Part shown: in pieces, positions 1-8,100 of the stretch
Layout of the letters: every line of letters begins with the position of its first letter
How positions within the stretch are numbered: position 1 is the first letter of the stretch
Source: a virus
IMG/VR virus record: IMGVR_UViG_3300047354_000512
Span: 1 to 23,086 of that record
Strand: one strand, 5' to 3'
Length of the DNA: 23,086 nucleotides
Notes under the pieces: generated by a model
Databases searched by the model: none
What the model was told of the DNA's origin: nothing
What the model saw: the letters and a program-made list of their open reading frames with translations, nothing else
Position numbers and translations under genes: made by a program

Positions 1-3000
1 AGAACTCTCTGTTCTTCTGAAGTTGTTTTCTAGCATTAGCGTTATTAGCAGGAACGTCATTACTATAATGAATGTCGTCACCTAATACTGATACTGAATT
101 TGTTAATGCTTCAACAAATGTATGGTCATCTATAATTGCAGATTTACCAACATTAACTGTAATCTTAGTTTCATTTGCACCAATAACTTCAATCGGTGTT
201 CCAGCAGCTGGGTCAGAAGCTCTTGGATATCCTGTTCGTGATGCATTATTATCTCTGTCACATGTAAATACTAAGCCACCAGTTTTTAATAATACTTTTC
301 TACCAACTCCTAAACCGTGGCCTGATGTTAAAGCATTTGGTACGGCTGATACGAAGGTATGTACTTGTTGACCAGTTGGACCACCAACTCCTACATTCAT
401 TGTAATAGTGTTTGAAGTTACACTAGTAATTGGACATGGTTTATTATAGTAAGGGTGATGTGATTCAGGTACAGCATGATTTTGTACGCCAGAACCTGCA
501 TCACAACTAAATGTTATACCACCTGGTTTAAACCATATATGGTCTTTAGTGGTTAGTGCATGTTTACCAACAGTTGCTGTCATAATTCCTGTAGCAGGGT
601 CATAGTCAACAGCTGATGGTGTGAAATCTTTCTTAGTGCCGAGTGTGATAACTGATAACCCAGTTTCTGGGTCGTAAGTTGCAGCAGTAGGAGTAAACTG
701 TGTTCCTTTGTTTTCTAAGATTTCTAATATATTATCAAAGCTATCATCTAATCTTTGTGAAGCAAGATAAGAATCGCCATCAATTAATTCGTTTGTTTGG
801 TCTTTTAATCTTTTGTATGCAGCTACTGTTTCGTTGTTTTGATTTTCCATAACAGTTTTTGCAGTAGCCATATAATAAGCTCTACCTGCAGTTACTGCAT
901 TATAGTTTGTGTCAAACAACATATCGTTTTTAACAGCTGGAAGAATATAGTCTGAAACATCTCTTCTGCATGCTGCACTGTCGTATGCATAGAACTGACC
1001 GTTGTTTTCAATCCAGTCAATAAGTTCGTTAGTAATTAAATCTCTGTTATCTTGTATTAAGTTACGTGCTGCAGTTTGAGCAACTGAAGTATCTTGCCAA
1101 ATAATTGGGTTAATGTTTTCTTCGCCATACTCTAATACATTGAGTAATTCGCTGAATGAAGTATCAATACGGCCATTAACTTTTGGATTACCACTATCAA
1201 ATACCTCTTTTGTTCTATCTCTTAGATATTCAAGTGCGCCTTTTGTTTCTTCTAATTGTTCACCTGGTACAACATAACTGATAGGAGACCTATATGTAAT
1301 TCCACCAAGTCTTCCCCAATAGTTAGTATCGAGAGCAATGTCATAACCTGTTCCGTCAAGTACAATACCTGAATCTCTTAAACATTTTTCTGAATCATAC
1401 TCTTGGTAACCTAATCCACCGTTTGCTGTGTTGGATGTTAAGTAAACAACCATGTCGTCAATAATATCATCAGCTTGAGTATTAATAGTATCAGCAAAAG
1501 CTGTATTACCAATAATTGTTGCAGTAGTTGACTTAGGAGCAAAGAACTCTGTAGTACCTTTTGCTCTCATTGAGATGTCACCGAACTGAGTACCTGAGTT
1601 GTTCAGAGTCATCTGTCCACCATTCAATGCATAGAATGCACATCGTACGAAGATGGATAGAGAACCAATACCGTTAACACCAGCACCATCTCTAGCAACA
1701 TAACCTAAACCGTTTTGAGTACGAGGTGTGAAACCAAAACATAATACGTAAGTATATAGTGAGTCTGTGTCTAGTACTCTTCTGTCTGCAAGTACACAAC
1801 CACCACCTCTTCCAACTGCTCTGTTCGGGAAGTCATCAATACCAATTGATTCGATAACACCAACACCGCCTGACTCTGAAGTTACTGTGTCACCAACCGC
1901 GAATCCTTGGCCGTTCTTAAGGTTACGAACTCTAATTTTACGATAAGTAGCAATATCACCAGATACACCTTTCAGTGCGTCTTGTGCATCGTCCCAAGAT
2001 AAGTAACCGATAGCACCAGATGAGAATACAATCTCATCGTCCATTGCCCAAGAACCTGTAAGTCCAGTTGCTAATGTAAACTCTCTACCTAGGTCAGCAA
2101 GAGTACCTTTTGTGTTATAAGGATTTAAAGGTGGTTCAACATCTTGTCGTAAGAAGTTAGATAACTGAGTACTATCTCTTAAGTAAGGTGAACGTAATAG
2201 TTTAGCACCAGGTCGATATGCGATCGCAAATCCACCCTCTGGGAAATCAAAGTTATCAACTTGGAAGTTCTGATAACCGAAGCCTTGAACATAACAACCA
2301 GAACCAACTAAGATTCCGTTATTGTTTTCATATCCAGGAAGTAATTCGATAACAGTAGCATACTGACCAGCTGTTGAAGTACATGAACAATCATCAGGTA
2401 ACATGAGATTACCTTTTGTATAATATGTACCAGGACCAACTGATATATGAACTGCGTTGTTAATTGCGTTTCTGTTTAAGTCACCACCTGCTTTTTCTAA
2501 ACATAGTTCAAACGCTTTTTCTAATGTTTGTACAGGTTGTAGCATTGTGCCTGGATTTTTATCGTCACCAGATGCAGCGTCTACATTAACTTTTAAAGCT
2601 TGTGCTGTTTTCTTAGATACTTCATCGTAAAGTTGAGCAAAATTGATTTTTTCTGTTTCACCAGTTTTCTCATTTTTAATAGCAAAGAATGTTTCATCTG
2701 TAATTGGTGCTTCAAACTCTTTATTAATGTCCATGTCGAAGTCGACAAGGTTAGAGTTTGATATTGTACCACCGTCAAATACTGACCCTGACATCGTGCC
2801 ATTATCGAACGATGAATTATTTGAAGAAAGACCATCTGCAGATGAGCTTCTGATTGTCATATCGGTAGCTACAACATCTTGCATTGTACCTTGGAAATCA
2901 GTATTAGATATTGTACCATCTGTAAATGTAGAATCATCAATGGTTGAATTAGTCAGTACTACATTATTTCCAGTACCATCATTAAATTCAGATGAAGTAA

Positions 3001-3838
3001 TAATTGTGTTATTAACTGTACCATCGTTAAATTCAGAATTAGTAATGATTACAGCATTTGCAGTACCACCAAGAAGTGTTGTATCTGTAAATGTATTATT
3101 AGAACCAGTACCTTCTGAGAAATCAGAATTTGTAATTGTTACGTTATTAGCAGTACTATCAAATATATCACCACTTCCAAATGTGGAAGAAGTCATTGTA
3201 ATATTATTAGCTGTGCTATTACTTAATGCACCATCGTCGAATGTTGATTGAGTAATTGTTACGTTATTAGCAGTACTATCAGTGATTGTAGAATCATCAA
3301 TAGTTGAGTTAGTTAATGTTACATTATTTCCTGTACCATCATTAAACTCGGAATTTGTTATTACGACATTGTTTGCAGTACTATCATTTAGTTCTGAACT
3401 TGTAAGTACTACATTGTTACCAGTAGAATCTGTGATTGTGCCATCAGTAAACGAAGAGTTTGCAATTGCTAAATCTTCACCAGTTGAAGATACTAAAGAA
3501 CCATCAGTAAATGATGATGAAGTAATTGTAATGTTATTAGCGGTGGAATTAAAGATTTCAGTATCTCGGATTGTTCCTCTGAGAAAATTAGTATCTTCAA
3601 TATCTGAATTATCAATACGAACATTATCGAGAGTCGAGTCTCGCATTTGAACACCGGATATTGTACCGCCAGTGATTGTGATGCGGTCAAAAATCTCATA
3701 CTGAATAGCTTGAACCAGTTCTTTCCTAGTAATGTTACTCGTACCATCGTCACCTTGAACCAGGTTGACAATTACAAATAAATCCTCAGGCCTGGTATTA
3801 GCACCGGTAATAGGAGGTAATTCTGAAATTTTTGCCAT
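1..3838 (-). CDS. Giant tail fibre/virion structural protein with pentapeptide-type beta-helix (3' end outside window)
   Basis: One uninterrupted minus-strand frame runs from the ATG at 3838 to the window edge (about 1279 codons, no stop), so the C-terminus is missing. The start is supported by AAGGGA at 3848-3853, 9 nt upstream. Residues 1-50 (MAKISELPPITG..., PEDLFVIVN) resemble attachment regions of marine phage fibres. Residues about 55-369 are a run of five-residue units with small residues (S/G/V) and hydrophobic residues (F/I/L/A) two apart, suggesting a quadrilateral beta-helix shaft. A second PITDETFFAIKN segment follows, then residues about 417-560 (VNVDAASGDDKNPG, VGPGTYY) typical of pectin-lyase-like beta-helices. 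The end of the visible part holds two copies of a roughly 65-residue beta repeat. Its likely role is a long host-recognition or decoration fibre. The exact receptor or enzymatic activity is unknown; no catalytic motif was identified in the visible part. Confidence 0.85.
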   Translation of the reverse strand, partial: MAKISELPPITGANTRPEDLFVIVNLVQGDDGTSNITRKELVQAIQYEIFDRITITGGTISGVQMRDSTLDNVRIDNSDIEDTNFLRGTIRDTEIFNSTANNITITSSSFTDGSLVSSTGEDLAIANSSFTDGTITDSTGNNVVLTSSELNDSTANNVVITNSEFNDGTGNNVTLTNSTIDDSTITDSTANNVTITQSTFDDGALSNSTANNITMTSSTFGSGDIFDSTANNVTITNSDFSEGTGSNNTFTDTTLLGGTANAVIITNSEFNDGTVNNTIITSSEFNDGTGNNVVLTNSTIDDSTFTDGTISNTDFQGTMQDVVATDMTIRSSSADGLSSNNSSFDNGTMSGSVFDGGTISNSNLVDFDMDINKEFEAPITDETFFAIKNEKTGETEKINFAQLYDEVSKKTAQALKVNVDAASGDDKNPGTMLQPVQTLEKAFELCLEKAGGDLNRNAINNAVHISVGPGTYYTKGNLMLPDDCSCTSTAGQYATVIELLPGYENNNGILVGSGCYVQGFGYQNFQVDNFDFPEGGFAIAYRPGAKLLRSPYLRDSTQLSNFLRQDVEPPLNPYNTKGTLADLGREFTLATGLTGSWAMDDEIVFSSGAIGYLSWDDAQDALKGVSGDIATYRKIRVRNLKNGQGFAVGDTVTSESGGVGVIESIGIDDFPNRAVGRGGGCVLADRRVLDTDSLYTYVLCFGFTPRTQNGLGYVARDGAGVNGIGSLSIFVRCAFYALNGGQMTLNNSGTQFGDISMRAKGTTEFFAPKSTTATIIGNTAFADTINTQADDIIDDMVVYLTSNTANGGLGYQEYDSEKCLRDSGIVLDGTGYDIALDTNYWGRLGGITYRSPISYVVPGEQLEETKGALEYLRDRTKEVFDSGNPKVNGRIDTSFSELLNVLEYGEENINPIIWQDTSVAQTAARNLIQDNRDLITNELIDWIENNGQFYAYDSAACRRDVSDYILPAVKNDMLFDTNYNAVTAGRAYYMATAKTVMENQNNETVAAYKRLKDQTNELIDGDSYLASQRLDDSFDNILEILENKGTQFTPTAATYDPETGLSVITLGTKKDFTPSAVDYDPATGIMTATVGKHALTTKDHIWFKPGGITFSCDAGSGVQNHAVPESHHPYYNKPCPITSVTSNTITMNVGVGGPTGQQVHTFVSAVPNALTSGHGLGVGRKVLLKTGGLVFTCDRDNNASRTGYPRASDPAAGTPIEVIGANETKITVNVGKSAIIDDHTFVEALTNSVSVLGDDIHYSNDVPANNANARKQLQKNREF
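148..565 (-). repeat. Two tandem ~65-residue beta repeats near the visible C-terminus of the giant fibre
   Basis: Unit A (about 565-385) and unit B (about 335-148) share a skeleton: an H- or G-rich lead-in, then FKPGGITFSCD or LKTGGLVFTCD, a Pro/His/Asp-rich loop, PITSV or PIEVI, and a closing strand TITMNVG or KITVNVG. Each unit is followed by an HTFV segment (HTFVSA, HTFVEA). Such HTF/GGxxFxCD repeats are familiar from marine phage structural proteins, and I read them as bead-like beta domains. Function is not known. Confidence 0.7.
2220..2227. other. HIP1 octamer GCGATCGC (first copy)
   Basis: Perfect GCGATCGC palindrome inside the giant fibre gene. This octamer is highly iterated in many cyanobacterial genomes and is rare by chance in AT-rich DNA. 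Confidence 0.5.
2732..3676 (-). repeat. About 60 degenerate pentapeptide repeats within the giant fibre
   Basis: Translated residues 55-369 of the fibre fall into a five-residue register with few slips. Typical units are NSEFN, DGTGN, NVTLT, NSTID, DSTAN. Position 2 is small or beta-branched and position 4 is F/I/L/A, matching the spacing of the pentapeptide-repeat (Rfr) fold. Units group into 15- and 20-residue super-repeats (DSTANNVTITNS...). The DNA is repetitive too but diverged. Confidence 0.75.
3132..3281 (-). repeat. Exact 30-bp direct repeat, copies 120 bp apart
   Basis: The same 30 bases occur at 3132-3161 and 3252-3281, in the same codon frame, each encoding the DSTANNVTIT part of the pentapeptide array. 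This is the longest exact repeat I noticed in the array and suggests recent duplication or recombination of a 40-residue block. Confidence 0.85.
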
Positions 3839-3860
3839 TTAGACTTTTCCCTTTAATTTC

Positions 3861-3870
3861 TATTATTTAT
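3861..3870 (-). promoter_or_regulatory. Late-promoter-like ATAAATAATA upstream of the giant fibre
   Basis: On the coding strand the 54-nt spacer contains TAATAAATAATA, close to the T4 late promoter TATAAATA. It lies 22 nt upstream of the ATG at 3838. The same 10-mer is found in the two other long spacers of the window. Function is inferred from position and similarity. Confidence 0.55.
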
Positions 3871-3892
3871 TAGGTTAGTACCCAATTGCCAA

Positions 3893-4978
3893 TTACGAAT
3901 TCAACTCATTTTGCAATTCATTGACTTTTTCGTTCAATTCTTTAATCGACTCTATCAGTAGAGGGATTAATTGGTCATAGCGAACGGCTTTATATGTACC
4001 ACCATCTCTTTCGTGGTCAAATACAACGTTAGGAAGAACCTTTTCAACTTCCTGTGCGATAACTCCCGGAACTGTTTCTCGGGGTTTATCTTTATAATTA
4101 AATGTGTAACCACTAATTGCATTTATTTTTTCTAGTGGTTGTTCAATAACTTTTAAATTCTCTTTTAATCTTTCATCAGATGCACTATAATTAGTTGTAA
4201 TATCTCCGGTAACCGTTAGTGCACCGTCTATTGCCATATTTCCAGTTTGGTTAATAGCACCAGATACTGTTAAATCACCAGTATATGTGTCGTTAGCATC
4301 ACTTCTTAAAAACTGTGTACTATCTAAATTGTCAAGTGTTGCAGCGTTTACATTAGAGCCACCATCAAAATCTGTATCGTTAACCCATGCTCCTGCACTT
4401 GAGTTATATTTTAATACTTGGCCACCTTGTACATTTGTAAGTGTAATATCTGATATATCGTCAAGAGCAACAGATGATATAACTCCAGTTAATTGAGAAC
4501 CATCACCAATAAAATTATTAGCAGAGATGTCTTCAGTTACTGTAATGTTTGGAACAGTTAACGTACCAGCTGATGACAATTCAAATTTAGAGTCACCGGC
4601 TCCAGTGTTAATAAGAAAATTACCACCACTATCTTTTAAACCAACATCCCATGTTAAACTACCATTAGTAAATTCAACTTGACCACCGGTTCCGTTAGAA
4701 AATGTAGCAGTTGTTTGTGATGCACCATTAACTTTAAATGGGCTATTAACTTGAATAACAGCAGAAGATGTTTCTGCAGATATAGCATCAGTCTGAACAT
4801 CTCCTAAAAAAGCAGCAGCTGTAAAGTTACCAGTAATTTGTGCATTACCTTGTCCAGCTGTATCACCAGACCCAGTTGTAACTACATCTGTTCTAAACGC
4901 CGAAGCAAAAGCATTAGTTTTATCTAACCACTGTTGAAACGTGTCGGAAGTATTTACATTTGATATATTTTTAGCCAT
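3893..4978 (-). CDS. Tail spike/fibre with C-terminal S74 intramolecular chaperone
   Basis: A 361-residue protein. Residues 1-35 (SDTFQQWLDKTNAFASAFRT) look like a virion-attachment segment seen in marine phage fibres. Residues about 40-260 are beta-rich, with short GDLTVSG/GALTVTGD repeats usual in fibre shafts. From about residue 262 the S74 chaperone domain begins, with the SASDERLKENL motif; by analogy with the endosialidase family, Ser267 and Lys272 (five residues apart, as in the known Ser/Lys dyad) would perform self-cleavage just before Ser267 after trimerisation. The domain continues with GVIAQEVEKVLP and YDQLIPLLIESIKEL and ends in a short coiled coil. Its start overlaps the stop of the upstream small gene (TAATG), implying translational coupling. 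The receptor specificity of the shaft cannot be inferred. Confidence 0.88.
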   Translation of the reverse strand: MAKNISNVNTSDTFQQWLDKTNAFASAFRTDVVTTGSGDTAGQGNAQITGNFTAAAFLGDVQTDAISAETSSAVIQVNSPFKVNGASQTTATFSNGTGGQVEFTNGSLTWDVGLKDSGGNFLINTGAGDSKFELSSAGTLTVPNITVTEDISANNFIGDGSQLTGVISSVALDDISDITLTNVQGGQVLKYNSSAGAWVNDTDFDGGSNVNAATLDNLDSTQFLRSDANDTYTGDLTVSGAINQTGNMAIDGALTVTGDITTNYSASDERLKENLKVIEQPLEKINAISGYTFNYKDKPRETVPGVIAQEVEKVLPNVVFDHERDGGTYKAVRYDQLIPLLIESIKELNEKVNELQNELNS

Positions 4979-5163
4979 TATTTGGTTTCCAGCTTTTCTA
5001 TTCTCTCATAAATGGAAATTATGCTGCGCTTAATTTCTAAAATGTCGTCTTGTAGTTTATCTACTTTACGATAATATAATCGCTCTACTTTATATTTATT
5101 CAGCGCAGCTGCATCTGTGTTAAGTACAGCTCCACTCTTTTTGTCTCTTTTAATATTTGTCAT
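4978..5163 (-). CDS. Small coiled-coil structural accessory protein
   Basis: A 61-residue, charged protein. The N-terminus (IKRDKKSGAVLNTDAAALNKYK) is followed by a heptad-like helix, about residues 28-60, with L/I/V at regular spacing (LQDDILEIKRSIISIYERIEKL). A good AAGG ribosome site at 5172-5175 lies 8 nt before the ATG, overlapping the stop of the preceding giant gene. Its stop overlaps the start of the S74 spike gene by one base. Small proteins of this kind sit between structural genes in marine T4-like phages, as I recall. The tight coupling suggests it works with the adjacent DUF4815-like protein or the spike, perhaps as an adaptor. I do not know its function. Confidence 0.75.
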   Translation of the reverse strand: MTNIKRDKKSGAVLNTDAAALNKYKVERLYYRKVDKLQDDILEIKRSIISIYERIEKLETK

Positions 5164-5173
5164 AATTATTGCC

Positions 5174-8100
5174 TTATGTAAGTGCGATCGCTCGATAATC
5201 TTTTACAGTCGGTGCATTAGCAATGTCACTTGAAAGCAAATCAATACGTATTGCAAATCTTCTATATTCTGTAAATGTACCGTTGTCACTAGTGTATTCC
5301 CATACACCAGCGTTTTTATTAGTGTCAGATACTTTATATTTGTATTCTTTATAATCTCTTATATTACTTTTATTTGAGAATACGCCTACACCTTCAAATA
5401 ATTCTAACTCTGTCCAATCTAATGTGTCGAATGCAGCTCCATCAAATGGGCTTTGTGCTTTAAGATAAACTTTAATATCAGAACCATTAGGTCTGTAACC
5501 TGTTAATATGACCTCTAAATCTTCAGCATCTAAATCACTTGATAACTCTATAGTTTTAGAAATATATTTAGATGTATCTGTTGCAGTGTTTGATAAAGTA
5601 TATTGATAAGCTAGTAATTTAGAAATTTCCATATCAATAAATGGAGATGATGTTGTATTACCACCATTTTCCATATTAACTTTTAAATCAAACGATTTTG
5701 AACCAGATGGGTCATTCGATGTACTATAAAGAACTACACCCTTTTCATTAAAATGATTATTGTTATTAAACTGAAGTGGTAAGTCGTATGTAATGTTAAC
5801 ATTATCTGTTGGTACAAATGTTCCGTCAAATGTTGTTGAAGATACAGAATCATTAACTTTAGAAACAAATGGTTGCATATAACTAATATTGATATTGTCT
5901 ACACTTACTGCATCTGCACTAACTTCACTATCTAAGCCTTTAATTGGTTTAGCAGAAGGTCCAAATTTTCTTGTTGCTTTTGCCGAACTGTTTTCTAAAT
6001 GCATGATTGTAGCATTACGTTTATCTAAATAAGATAATTCAGCAACTGTAACTGGTGAATGGAATACAGAACCACTTGCAAATCCGTAAGGAGTTTCAAG
6101 AGTAATTTGTATTGCACTATCTACTGTTGCAATTTTATATAATCCATTTGAAGCTGGACTGTTAGCAAATAGTCTGATGAAATCACCAGCACTATAGAAA
6201 TTGTCTAGTCCGTTTCCAGCAGTAACTGTTGTACTACCACTTGTTACTGAAACTGTATTAGCACTTGGCTGTGTTGCATCGTCTTGGTAAATCATTTCAC
6301 CAACATTAAATTGACCAGTAATATTACCAACAGTTAAGAACTCTGGATTATTTGGTGTTAATGTTATACTACCACTTGAAGCACTAAAGTTAGCTCTTCG
6401 TAAAGTAAACTTCATATCTTCATCTTGGTAAGATGACCATGCTTGGTTATTAGTTGAAGTAAATAGAACACCGTCACCCCAGTCCTGCACAATTGCTGAA
6501 CCCTGTGATACACCTGGCGTTAAATCTGTTCCACCAACTCTTGATATGAATACTAAATAATTTGGGTCTGATGCATCAGGCTGTAATACCATTGCATATT
6601 CTTTTTCAACATCAAGTTTAATAGGTGCATCAAATGCAAATGTTGTTGCTACTGAAGCATCATCAGATGCAGCACTTGTTAATTGACTTGCAAGTTTATG
6701 TACTTTAGAGAATGGTACGATTTGGTTTGTTGGATATCCGTTAATAACTTCACGAATCTGTAAAGTAATTCCGTTGTCAGTACTTACACGTTTAAAGAAT
6801 ACATCAACTTCAGATAAGAATACTGAGTTACTACCTTGACCCATACCTTTCTTAATAAAGAATGTTTGTGCAATTGGGTCACGGCCTCTTACTCTTCTTG
6901 TAACGTTTCTTGTAGTTGTTCTTGTATTAACATCAAAGTCAGGCTGTCTTGTTGAAGTAGTGAGTGCAGTCTTTTCAACACTAAAGTTATATGCACGGTA
7001 TGTAATGAATCCTTTAGATGTTGAGCCACTATCAATACTTGAATATGTATCAATGTCTGCAACTTCTAATACTCTATCACCAACATAAAATGTTTCAGCA
7101 GGAATATTAAATACAGCATAAAGATTACCGTTAGCATCTGTTGTTACTGATGTAACGCCTTTAGCTCCTAGTCTTGCGATTCCGTCGACAGTGTCAGATG
7201 GAGAACCTTCAATAATATGTGCATTAACATCAACTCCATCAAAATAGAAATAATGAGCAGTGTCAGGTCTTAATCCACTCATAAAAATCTTAACATCGCG
7301 AGATGCCATAAATGGCTGGAATTGGAAATTAGATACAAAGTCACCAATTGGTGCACTGATTGTATTATTATTAACAATAATTTCATTCATTATTGTAGTA
7401 ATTTGGTCTGTAGCAACACCTGCTCCACGTCGACCTTGAGCTTCGAAATCAATCTGCTGAATTAGTGTATCGGTCATTGGAAGGAATCTTTGAATACTAT
7501 CAACAAACTCTTGGAAAGGAGTTGCTAAATCAATCTCTAATGTTACAGGGTTTGTAGTTGTATCATAAGAAGCATCGTACGGAGGTGAAATAACAGCTTC
7601 ACCAACATATTTAAAGAAGTTACTTACACAATTTCTAAAATCTGTTGCGTATGGTTGATTTATTATATCAACATTTGAATCTTTTGTCAACATGCCAACT
7701 TTTGCATTAGTAAGTGATGGGAATACTGTACCACTTGAATTTGTTTTATATTTTAAATCAATTGGGAATGTCTTAACTTCAGGTGTTAATATTTTCTGAT
7801 TGAATGGTACTGCTGACCTAAATTCTGGGCTTTGAATATTTGCAAGACTTAAGTTATTAAATGGTTCAACAACAAATCCATTTTTAAATCTGTTTAAACC
7901 ATTTTCGTCGAGTACTAATAAGTTTTGAGTATCTGACTCTAATTGATTAAGTGAAATATAATATGCCATACTATCAATTTTTTGTTCTAGCGCATGCATA
8001 TCTTTCATTCTATATGCTTTAACACCAGTAGGAGTAATCTTAATTGAGTAATCAAGAGCACGTTTTTCTTGAGCAACTTTATTTGATAGTGCAGGGAAAC

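Noticed and set aside
2643-3650. Two open plus-strand frames (2643-3251 and 3282-3650) with repetitive Ser/Val/Pro-rich translations
   Set aside because: They are the antisense of the pentapeptide array, whose minus-strand frame is continuous with the rest of the fibre; the plus-strand translations carry no known motif and no ribosome site was seen.
2732-3676. CRISPR-like repeat array
   Set aside because: Repeats are imperfect, lie in one open frame, and vary between 45 and 60 bp with no unique spacers of constant length.
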